From NCBI RefSeq assembly GCF_037023145.1, contig NZ_CP146092.1, positions 124,001-188,000 on the forward strand: a stretch of DNA of 64,000 bases, given 5' to 3'. The notes beneath the pieces were generated by a model that did not search any database, was not told the DNA's origin, and was given only the letters and a program-made list of their open reading frames with translations. Of this stretch, positions 44,644 to 52,098 are shown one piece after another. Position 1 is the stretch's first letter. Each line of letters starts with the position of its first letter. The DNA is from Ralstonia sp. RRA. Lineage in GTDB: Bacteria > Pseudomonadota > Gammaproteobacteria > Burkholderiales > Burkholderiaceae. A program made the translations under genes and the position numbers.

Positions 44644-45099
44644 CTAGCTGTTCTGAATGGCCGCCAGCATCGACTTGATCTTCTGCGTCACGATGTTCAG
44701 ATCGGCCTCGTAACGCACGGTGTTGTCGGCAAAGCGCATGCGCTCACCGTCCATGTCGACCGTGTTGCCGTCAATGGAAGGCTGCTGCGAGGTGCGGTAC
44801 TGCACTTCGCCCTGCAGCGACTTGGCCTGCTGCGAGAGCGAGGCCTGCATCAGCGTCACATCACCGGCAGGCGCGCCGTCCGCCGTCAGGTGGCCGGACG
44901 CCGTGGCCGTCATCGGCAGCGTGTTGCCGCTTTGCTGACCGACCGCCTTTTGCAGCGCCGACTGGAAATCGAAGTCGCGCGCCTTGTAGTTGGGCGTGTC
45001 GGCATTGGCGATGTTCGAGGCCAGAATCTGGTGCCGCTGCGAACGCAAGTGCAGCGCCTGCTCCTGAAAACCGAACAACTGATCCAGCTTGTCGACCAT
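44644..45099 (-). CDS. flgB: Flagellar proximal rod protein FlgB
   Basis: Rod subunit of 151 residues: [20 protein letters not shown] with [20 protein letters not shown] and [20 protein letters not shown]. Start at 45099 because GAGGA lies 9 nt upstream; ATG 45108 would abut that site, and a frame extending to 45219 is not supported. First gene of the long flgB-to-flgL run. Confidence 0.95.
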   Translation of the reverse strand: MVDKLDQLFGFQEQALHLRSQRHQILASNIANADTPNYKARDFDFQSALQKAVGQQSGNTLPMTATASGHLTADGAPAGDVTLMQASLSQQAKSLQGEVQYRTSQQPSIDGNTVDMDGERMRFADNTVRYEADLNIVTQKIKSMLAAIQNS

Positions 45100-45513
45100 G
45101 TCTGTCATTCCTCGCGCGTGGCGTCGTGTTGCTGCCTGAACCGGCAACCCCGCCGCCGCGTTTGTTTGGTATTCCGAATGCCGTGGGGTTGGAGAAGCAG
45201 GCATCGGCAGCCCCTTCAAAACCGCCGATGCCGTCTCCAGAACCGCTGTATTGCTGAGTTGCCGTCATGCAGCCTCAGTGGAGAGGGCCTTGTCTGCTGG
45301 TCCGGGGGCTGGCCGGGAAACCCGCCATCCGGGGCAGGTTGCGCAGCAAATGGAACGGCACCGCGCAACGCCAGGGACTTCACCACGTTGCAAAGTCTAG
45401 GGGCCACCTGGCAAGAGCATTCGTCCGAATAAGGGGGGGATTGGCCGACATTTCCGCATTTGGCCCTCCCGCGCGCGTGGCTACACTTCACCGGACTTTC
45501 GATGGAGGGCTTT
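45100..45513. promoter_or_regulatory. Divergent intergenic region between flgB and flgA
   Basis: 414 bp between two divergently transcribed flagellar operons, which must hold promoters for flgB and flgA. The ribosome site of flgA (GGAGGG at 45503-45508) is seen. I found no gene and no convincing sigma-28 or sigma-54 element; a GCCGACAT at 45444-45451 is not preceded by a correctly spaced -35. Confidence 0.4.
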
Positions 45514-46413
45514 ATGTCCACGCGGTTTGTACGCAGCGCCCAATACCCGACCTTTGCCGTTGTCCGCCGCCGCGGCGCCACGGCAATGCCGTTGGCCGCA
45601 CGCCGGCGCACGCTGCTGCTGGCCCTGGCGCTGGGCGTCCTGGCAAGCCTCGCCCATCCGATCCTGGCGCATGCGCAGGGCATGACGCGCGTCGGCTATG
45701 CGCCGGCAGCCGCCAACATGCCGATGCCCGCCCAAGCGGCACAATCTGCACAACCCGCGGCCACCACCATCCAGGGGCCGAACGCCATCCAGATGCAGAT
45801 CCAGCAGCAACTGCAGTCGCAGCTGGACATCCTGGGCGGCACCAATGACGCCGGCGCCCCGCGTGCCTCGGTGGAAGTCGGCCCGATCGACCCGCGCGTG
45901 GCCAACCAGCCCTGTGACCAGATCGACCTGATGCTGCCGGCGGCCAACCGCCTGCGCGGCCGCATTCAAGTTGGAGTGCGCTGCAAATCACCACACGCCT
46001 GGGCGGCGTGGGTGCCGGCCACCATCCAGATCACCGGGACGTATTACGTGGCTTCGCACCAGCTCTCGCCGGGCAAGACGCTCGACATGAGTGATCTGGA
46101 AGCCCGCACAGGGGATCTCTCGATGCTGCCGCCGTCCGTCGTGCAGCAGCCCGCCGATGTGGTCGGGCGCGTATTGATGACCAGCGTGGCGGCCAACCAG
46201 CCACTGCGCGCCGAAAGCCTGCGCTTGGCCGTTGCCGTGCAAGCCGGCCAGACCGTCAAGCTCGTCGCCGAAGGCGGCGGCTTCCAGGTAACCAGCGACG
46301 GCCGGGCCATGAACCAGGCAGCCGTGGGCCAGGTGGCGCAGGTGCGCACGGCCAACGGCAACGTCGTTTCCGGCATTGCGCAGTCCGCCGGTGTGGTCGC
46401 GATCCAGTTCTGA
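45514..46413 (+). CDS. flgA: Flagellar P-ring chaperone FlgA
   Basis: Periplasmic chaperone for FlgI polymerisation. Start ATG at 45514 (299 residues) with GGAGGG upstream. A signal peptide with arginine-rich n-region (ARRRTLLLALALGVLASLAH, cleavage near residue 60) follows an unusually long N-terminus. A Gln/Ala/Pro-rich segment (about 70-100) precedes the SAF/FlgA domain, with VLMTSVAANQPLRAESLRLA and VVSGIAQSAGVVAIQF. Divergent from flgB. Confidence 0.92.
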   Translation: MSTRFVRSAQYPTFAVVRRRGATAMPLAARRRTLLLALALGVLASLAHPILAHAQGMTRVGYAPAAANMPMPAQAAQSAQPAATTIQGPNAIQMQIQQQLQSQLDILGGTNDAGAPRASVEVGPIDPRVANQPCDQIDLMLPAANRLRGRIQVGVRCKSPHAWAAWVPATIQITGTYYVASHQLSPGKTLDMSDLEARTGDLSMLPPSVVQQPADVVGRVLMTSVAANQPLRAESLRLAVAVQAGQTVKLVAEGGGFQVTSDGRAMNQAAVGQVAQVRTANGNVVSGIAQSAGVVAIQF

Positions 46414-46470
46414 GATCGATTTGAGATCAGTCGATCACACACACTGTGATGCGCAATCGATATCCCCCGC

Positions 46471-46498
46471 TAAAGTTTGGACGGGGGTTGGCCGATAT
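46471..46498 (+). promoter_or_regulatory. Sigma-28 promoter of flgM
   Basis: TAAAGTTT, a 12-nt spacer, then GCCGATAT. The -35 half is a perfect match and the -10 half differs at one position from GCCGATAA; the spacer is one base longer than in the fliC promoter. It lies 36 bp before the flgM start. Confidence 0.75.
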
Positions 46499-46533
46499 GG
46501 GTGATAGGATGAACGCGCTCTTCGGAGACACCC

Positions 46534-46863
46534 GTGAAAATCAACCATATCGTCAACAACACGCCGGCCATTGCGCCGACCAAGGACGCTGCGTCCGGGT
46601 CGACGCGCGCGACCGGCTCGTCCTCGGTGGCCACGACGGCCACGGGCACGACGCGCCACAGCGACCAGGATTCAACCGTGCCTTCGCTGTCGGTCCATCA
46701 AGTTTCGCGCCAAGTGGGCAGCGGCGACTTCAACGCAGCACGCGTCGAGCAGATCCGCAGCGCCATTCAGAATGGCACGCTCAAGATGGACGCCGGCAAG
46801 ATCGCCGATGCAGCACTGTCCGACGCGCAGTCGCTGCTCTCGGCACAAAGCAAGAAGGTCTGA
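46534..46863 (+). CDS. flgM: Anti-sigma-28 factor FlgM
   Basis: Holds sigma-28 inactive until the hook is complete, then is exported. 109 residues from a GTG at 46534 with GGAGA upstream. MKINHIVNNTPAIAP at the start, Thr/Ser-rich disordered middle, and the sigma-binding C-terminal helices (ARVEQIRSAIQNGTLKMDAG, KIADAALSDAQSLLS). The presence of its own sigma-28 promoter gives negative feedback. Confidence 0.95.
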   Translation: MKINHIVNNTPAIAPTKDAASGSTRATGSSSVATTATGTTRHSDQDSTVPSLSVHQVSRQVGSGDFNAARVEQIRSAIQNGTLKMDAGKIADAALSDAQSLLSAQSKKV

Positions 46864-46981
46864 CGGGAGCCTCCCGTCGTCCGTCCCCCATTTCTCATGA
46901 CGCCGCCGGCCCTTGGCTGATCGCGGCGGGGCGGTGTGCCGGCCGGCGGCTGCCCAAGCTCTCCAGCTAAAGGTCGCCAAC

Positions 46982-47443
46982 ATGGACAACACACTGCTGA
47001 TCCGCACCCTTGCCGACGAGCAAGAACTGCTGCGTGCAGCCACTCTGACCCTGGAAGCCGAGGCGCAAGCGTTGCGCGACGGCGACATGGTCGAGCTCGA
47101 GCGCGTCACCCAAACCAAGCAGAAGCAGCTCACCGCCCTGGGCGAAGCCGACCGCGAGCGCCGCCTGTGGTGGGCGCAGCACGGCGGCGCCGATCCCTAC
47201 GGGCTGGTCAAATACCTGCGCACGGATGAGACCGCCAGCCGCCTGTTCGACGAGAACCTGGCCCTGGCCCGCACCCTGCGCCAGCGCAATCTGGACAACG
47301 GCACCCTGATCGATCTGCGCCTGCGCGCCACGCAAAACGCGCTGTCGGTCCTGCACGCAGCCAACAACGGCGGCGGCACGCCCTACGGCCGCGACGGCAA
47401 GCAACCACTGTCGATGCCGCGCTTCTCGGTCGTCGCCCAATAA
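46982..47443 (+). CDS. flgN: Flagellar chaperone FlgN
   Basis: Export chaperone for FlgK and FlgL. 153 residues, strongly helical: LLIRTLADEQELLRAATLTL, RDGDMVELERVTQTKQKQL, and LRATQNALSVLHAANNGGGT near the end with the NG/Y motif typical of FlgN. Lies after flgM as in most beta- and gamma-proteobacteria. Confidence 0.9.
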   Translation: MDNTLLIRTLADEQELLRAATLTLEAEAQALRDGDMVELERVTQTKQKQLTALGEADRERRLWWAQHGGADPYGLVKYLRTDETASRLFDENLALARTLRQRNLDNGTLIDLRLRATQNALSVLHAANNGGGTPYGRDGKQPLSMPRFSVVAQ

Positions 47444-47893
47444 ACCGCAGGGTCGTCAAAGACGGCCAACCGCCGGTTTACGTTTACGTCAATGGGTTTA
47501 AAGTGGGGCTAGCTGCCCCTGCCTGATCCTGCTATCTATAGAGGGTCTGGCACACCACCAATCGGGGTAAACAAAAAGGTTTACATCCCATTGATGGGTG
47601 CAACAAGCAAGCTGGGGATTTATTCTGCCGATTTTGGCGGGGTATATCCCCCGCGCCTGGCGACATAAACAAGAAAACCGGAAAGAAATCGCGCCTGAAT
47701 GGCATGCCAAGGTTTCGGCCCGGCGGCACCGTACCTGGTGACTGCCGGTTGAACGGGGAAATATACCGAAACCGCGCGTCATTGCGTTTCTACCAGCCAC
47801 GCCTGTATCAATTTGGATCTCGCCGATCCAAATGGGCGACGGCCGGCCATATTCCGGAAATGGGCAAACAACCATAACCAGACAGGCGGCGCA
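47444..47893. promoter_or_regulatory. Upstream region of the second LuxR-type regulator
   Basis: 450 bp without a credible gene, noticeably richer in A and T than its surroundings. It contains an imperfect inverted repeat at 47584-47600 (CATCCCAT facing ATGGGTG) and a perfect one at 47811-47833, listed separately. No clear sigma-70 or sigma-28 promoter was identified. Confidence 0.4.
47811..47833. promoter_or_regulatory. Perfect 9-bp inverted repeat, candidate operator
   Basis: ATTTGGATC, 5-nt spacer TCGCC, then GATCCAAAT. The symmetric element lies about 60 bp before the regulator start at 47894, a fitting place for an autoregulatory operator or a 5' untranslated hairpin. Confidence 0.5.
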
Positions 47894-48595
47894 GTGAAAT
47901 CGATCGTAGTTGAGGCACACCCCTTGGTGCGTGCCGGTGCGACCCACGTTTTGCAATCTTTGCCGGCCATTTCCGAAGTCGTCAGCGTCGACCCGGACGA
48001 GGCCCTCTTTGAAAACCTTGCGGCGCATGCGGACGCCGAGCTGGCCCTGATCGGCCTGCCCCTGCCGGGCATCGACGATCTGCCGGCGCTCTCTCGGTTG
48101 CTGCAGCAGCCGCACCCACGGCATGTCGCCGTGCTGGGTGAAAGCGATTCAGCCGCCCATGTGCGCGCGCTGATGCAATTGAATATCTCGGCTTATCTGC
48201 TGAAAAGCTATTCCGGCAAATTGATTGCAGCGGCATTGGAATTGGTGCTGGCCGGCGGCCGTTATATACCCGCCTCAATCGTGCTTGCCCGGTCGGATAC
48301 GCTGACAGGTGGTGCCGCCAATGGCGCCGACGACTGCGCATTATTGGGACTCACCCAACGCCAATACGAGATTCTGGTTCTGCTCTCGCGCGGTCATCCG
48401 GTCAAAACCATCAGCCGCATGCTCAGCATTTCGGAGGCCACCGCCAAGGCGCACATCAATGCGCTGTACCGCCGGCTGGAAGTACGCAGCCGCACGGAGG
48501 CCGTATTCGTCGCCACCCAGCGTGGTGCCATGCTGCTGAATCAGCCGGGCACCGAGCCTTCCACAGCGCCGTTGCGCCTGGCTCGTACCGGCTGA
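47894..48595 (+). CDS. LuxR/NarL-type regulator with an atypical receiver domain (second)
   Basis: A 233-residue protein with a CheY-like N-terminus (KSIVVEAHPLVRAG) and a LuxR helix-turn-helix (about 150-205: LTQRQYEILVLLSRGHPVKT, ISRMLSISEATAKAHINALY). The phosphoacceptor Asp is replaced by Gly54 in LALIGLPLPG, although the switch Lys (YLLK) is retained. Start is a GTG at 47894. It follows flgN and may act in flagellar control independent of a sensor kinase. Confidence 0.83.
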   Translation: MKSIVVEAHPLVRAGATHVLQSLPAISEVVSVDPDEALFENLAAHADAELALIGLPLPGIDDLPALSRLLQQPHPRHVAVLGESDSAAHVRALMQLNISAYLLKSYSGKLIAAALELVLAGGRYIPASIVLARSDTLTGGAANGADDCALLGLTQRQYEILVLLSRGHPVKTISRMLSISEATAKAHINALYRRLEVRSRTEAVFVATQRGAMLLNQPGTEPSTAPLRLARTG

Positions 48596-48632
48596 GGCTG
48601 GCCGCCCACTCAACGTCCTCGCACAACAAAAA

Positions 48633-48655
48633 CGGCGCCCGGAATCCGGACGCCG
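48633..48655 (-). terminator. Rho-independent terminator of the Tsx-like porin gene
   Basis: Near-perfect stem (CGGCG-C-CCGG pairing with CCGG-A-CGCCG) with a 3-nt loop. On the minus strand it is followed by GTTTTTGTTG. It lies 187 nt after the porin stop, so an untranslated tail or further sites may be present. Confidence 0.6.
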
Positions 48656-48841
48656 CTGCAAATGCGCGCCCGCGCTGTCGACACGCGGGCGGTGACAAGG
48701 AAAGCGCACGCTCACAACCGCTGTCAAGACGGGGAGACGGTTCCGGATTCGGAATGCCGCCGGAACAGCCCAAATCGTTTTTGATCGCGGTGCTCTGCGC
48801 TGTGCACTCATGCCGATACTGAAGATATCGGCAGCAGCGCA

Positions 48842-49678
48842 TCAGAAGTGGTATTCGACCCGCACCATCGGCGTTTTTGCCAGTGAGCCGGGCACGGATG
48901 CCGGGTTGCCGAACTTGTTGCGCCAGTATTGATATTCAATGCCCGCGCGCAGCGTGTTCTTGCCCAGATGCAAAGGCGTGCCCAGGTCGTACATCAGCAT
49001 GGCATCGATATTCAATTCCGGTGACGTTGGGCCACCGAATTCGTTCGTGCCCTTGGCCGCGATGTAGTTGGCATACCCCTCAAACGACAGGCCCGTCGAG
49101 CCGATGGGGATGCCCCATGCGGCATTGAGCATCGGATGCGCCTTGTAGTGGTAGCGGCTGGTCACCCCAATCGGCTCGTTGCTCTCCCACAGCATCAGCA
49201 GACTGATGTTCAGGAAGCCCGGGACATCCATCATCAACGTAGGACCCGCCACCAGCATGCGCTTCTTGGACGCATAGCCCGTATCGTTCTTGGTGTTCCA
49301 ATCAAAACCGGCAGTCAGACCATAGCCACGGATCGGCCCCGCGCCGAGGTTCTTGTCGAAGACCTTGCCGATATCGAGCGTGTGGCGATACACCACATAG
49401 GCTTCCTGTGCGTTGCTGTCCTTGCTGTCCGATTGCAGCAGATCGACGTTCAGGTAGTTCGTGCCGTACTTGTATCCGTCGGCATGCGTAAAGTTGAAAA
49501 CGTTCTTGTGAATACCGGTGCCGACAAACGGCTCGGCAAATTGCGTGCCGTAGCGATAGCCGATCGAGGTATCGCTCCATTCCACTGCCCCCGCATCAGC
49601 GGCCCCCATGGACAAGGCGGCTACCGTCAAGGTACAGGCCGCAAATTTGCCTACCGTCGTGTTTTTATGCGTTGTCAT
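48842..49678 (-). CDS. Tsx-like nucleoside-specific outer-membrane channel
   Basis: A 278-residue beta-barrel porin. ATG at 49678 with GGAGG upstream. Signal peptide ends near residue 30 (LTVAALSMGAADAGA). Motifs of the Tsx/outer-envelope family: SDTSIGYRYGTQFAEPFVG, KNVFNFTHADGYKYGTNYLN, and a C-terminal aromatic barrel end VRVEYHF. Probably takes up nucleosides or related solutes. Confidence 0.8.
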   Translation of the reverse strand: MTTHKNTTVGKFAACTLTVAALSMGAADAGAVEWSDTSIGYRYGTQFAEPFVGTGIHKNVFNFTHADGYKYGTNYLNVDLLQSDSKDSNAQEAYVVYRHTLDIGKVFDKNLGAGPIRGYGLTAGFDWNTKNDTGYASKKRMLVAGPTLMMDVPGFLNISLLMLWESNEPIGVTSRYHYKAHPMLNAAWGIPIGSTGLSFEGYANYIAAKGTNEFGGPTSPELNIDAMLMYDLGTPLHLGKNTLRAGIEYQYWRNKFGNPASVPGSLAKTPMVRVEYHF

Positions 49679-50062
49679 AGTGTTTGATTTCCTCCAGAAA
49701 TTGACGCCAAAAAAGAATCCATTTGTATTCGCCCGGACTTTCGCTCCGAATCGGTATTGAGCGAATGCCCAACCAGATCGAGCCTTGGCAGGCATCGACC
49801 TCCTCAACCCGAGTCATCTCGGCCAAGGCCATCATTCGCGGTTGAGTGGATTGCTTTGCGGGGAAGGCGGCTCAACCCGCCCCGCACAATCGAGGCGGGT
49901 CAATGCAACAGCCGTGCCAGTCCAGCATGACGGCGTTGCGACACAACAAATGAGCGCTTTGGTGACAAAACGGCGGAGCGTAGCTTGACTACCTCAAGCA
50001 GACAAGTCCCAACGCCGGGGGGTGTGGCGCCGTTTCTGCACCGTGCTGGCGCAGGCGCAAGT
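49679..50062. other. Intergenic region upstream of the Tsx-like gene
   Basis: 384 bp between two minus-strand genes. It must contain the porin promoter; the GGAGG ribosome site at its left edge is the only clear signal. Short GC-rich palindromes are present but none forms a convincing terminator for the GntR gene. Confidence 0.35.
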
Positions 50063-50791
50063 TCAGTCGTTCTGGAGCACGCGGATGTCGACTTCGCGCG
50101 TGTAACGCTCGGTGGAGAAATCGCAGTACGTGAGGGAGATCGGTACATCGGCCAGGCTGTAGCCGATGCGGCGCACACGCACCAGCGGCACGCCAGCTGC
50201 CACGTCGAGCTGGCTGGCCTGGTGGGCATCCGCCACGCACGCCAGCGGCGCCTCGCGCGAGCGCGCGATGGTCAGGTTGGCGCGCTGGAAAACCTGCACG
50301 AACAGGCGATCTTCAAAGTCGCGCGCCTCGAGCATCGCCGCCAGCCTTGAGGTGAGCCACGTGCGCAACAGCATGATGGGTTTGCCGTCGACCTGCGCGC
50401 GGCGCTCCACAAACGCCACCTGTGCGCCCACCTCCAGACCAAGCGCAGCCGCCACGACCTCGTCGGCCTGCTCCATCCGGAATGCGCTGACGGTGTAAGC
50501 GGCGCCGGGCACATACTCCAACGCGGCATCGGACTGGCCCGGTGCGTACAGCACCGGACGATGCGGCCCCACGCGATCGAGTACCACGCTGCGCTGCCCG
50601 CGCGAGCGCTTGAGCAACCCGCGTGCGGCCAGCTCATTGAGCGTGCGGCGCGCAGTCAGCCGCGATACGCCGTAACGTTGGGCGACTTCGTTTTCGCTGG
50701 GGGCAATACTGCCAGCCGGCAAGGCGCCATGCAGGATGTCGAGCCGGATGCGATCGGCCAGTTCGAGGTATTTGGGGAGGCGGGGCGTCAT
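50063..50791 (-). CDS. GntR-family (HutC-type, UTRA) transcriptional regulator
   Basis: A 242-residue regulator. The N-terminal winged helix has KYLELADRIRLDILHGALPA and SENEVAQRYGVSRLTARRTL; the C-terminal UTRA ligand domain has AFVERRAQVDGKPIMLLRTW and RVRRIGYSLADVPISLTYCD. Ligand unknown; amino acids, sugars or phosphonates are typical. The start ATG at 50791 is chosen over one at 50830. Confidence 0.85.
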   Translation of the reverse strand: MTPRLPKYLELADRIRLDILHGALPAGSIAPSENEVAQRYGVSRLTARRTLNELAARGLLKRSRGQRSVVLDRVGPHRPVLYAPGQSDAALEYVPGAAYTVSAFRMEQADEVVAAALGLEVGAQVAFVERRAQVDGKPIMLLRTWLTSRLAAMLEARDFEDRLFVQVFQRANLTIARSREAPLACVADAHQASQLDVAAGVPLVRVRRIGYSLADVPISLTYCDFSTERYTREVDIRVLQND

Positions 50792-50875
50792 GTCGACGTT
50801 ATAGTCAGGAACGCCCATGCGCTCCAACAAAAACGGCCCACCGGTCTGGTGGGCCGCCGTACTGAAAAGGGCAAA

Positions 50876-51166
50876 TCAGGCGATCAGGAATTTGTCGCGG
50901 TTCTTGCCGATCCAGGCCGGTGCACGGCCACGGCCAGACCACGTTGCGCCCGTCTTCGGATCGCGGTACTTCGCCGGCACGGGTGCCTTGGCACCAGCAC
51001 GACGGCCGCGGCGCGGTGCCAGGCCCAGGTCTTCAGCCGTCAGGCCGTATTCGGCAACCGTTTGACGCACTTGCTGGATAACGGCTTCCAACTCTTTGGC
51101 GCGAGCGGTTTCGATCTGCTCTTCCAGCTTGGCCTTTTGTGCAACCAATTCCTTGTATGTCGCCAT
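50876..51166 (-). CDS. H-NS-family nucleoid protein
   Basis: A 96-residue H-NS histone-family protein. N-terminal coiled coil (LVAQKAKLEEQIETARAKEL) for dimerisation and C-terminal AT-hook-like DNA-binding domain (KYRDPKTGATWSGRGRAPAW). GGGAG lies before the ATG at 51166. It could silence AT-rich or acquired DNA, for example in the gene-poor region next to it. Confidence 0.9.
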   Translation of the reverse strand: MATYKELVAQKAKLEEQIETARAKELEAVIQQVRQTVAEYGLTAEDLGLAPRRGRRAGAKAPVPAKYRDPKTGATWSGRGRAPAWIGKNRDKFLIA

Positions 51167-52098
51167 ATGCGCTCCCAATAAATCCTGTTGTGGGTCAGAT
51201 ATTAGTTCAATTGTATTCATAACTGAAATGAAATTTCAACGGTTTTGATCGCGCACCGCGGCTTGCCGCAAGTGCACCAAAAGCGGCCGAATCAAATCAG
51301 GCACACCGAATGCTCAGGATTCAACCAGAAAGTCAGGTTGATGCATTCATCTGGTATACGCGATGAGACGAGACTGCAAACCTGCAAGGCACTGCATTTC
51401 AGTGCCACCACATTAGCAAGTGCCATTGGGTCCTGCAATTTCCGATGCCGACTTACGCCGGTACATTGCAGGCGACCAGCCGTGCCGCCGCCCATCAAGC
51501 GACATAGCGACTGGCGTTGGTACCGCATTGCTTCACCACTCTGGAGCGATGTTTGAGCGCCGCTAAAACCGTTTCAAAGCGGCATACCCTGCGGATGGAT
51601 GGTTGGATACGCCCACGATGAATCCGTCCTTGCCCGCGTTTTACAGCCGGCTTTGCGCTTCGGCACGCCAGCACACATGCTGCTTACAGGCACAATTTTT
51701 TCTTTCCATAACGTTCATCGGTCGAGTGAACAGCTGTCTCGTCCTCACAATGCGAATTTGTATCTTGATGTCGGCGCGCAGATTGGCGTGCACGCCTTGC
51801 CGAACCAAACGGCATTTCACCGACAAGGGAAGCGCTTCAGATGCGGTGTTACTCGCGTCATCGAATCCGTATCGGTAGAACCGCCCTTTTCAGCGAATGC
51901 TGCAAACCACCGAGAACTGCGCAGACAAACCTAACATTTAGTGTGTTGTATAAATCACAAATCAACGATTTGCGCGACACGCAACTTTTGCGCATCATAA
52001 AAGTCGTTGTCCCGCCTCCGCAGGCTGGCGCCTGTTGCGTTGCCCGCGGACACATTCATTGCGTGGTACTCGGGCAATACCATTGGTTGGAGCGTGGG
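51167..52098. other. Gene-poor region upstream of the H-NS-like gene
   Basis: 932 bp with no recognisable gene on either strand; several short open frames exist but none has a ribosome site or familiar sequence. A perfect 7-bp inverted repeat is at 51388-51406 (GGCACTG facing CAGTGCC). The stretch nearest the H-NS gene and around 51900-52010 is locally A/T-rich. Confidence 0.4.

Noticed and set aside
45370..45415. Possible sigma-54 promoter near flgB on the minus strand
   Set aside because: A TGGC and a TTTGC occur but the GG-to-GC distance is two bases too long for a -24/-12 element.
45430..45451. Possible sigma-28 promoter before flgA
   Set aside because: GCCGACAT is present but the TAA-type -35 is about five bases too close.
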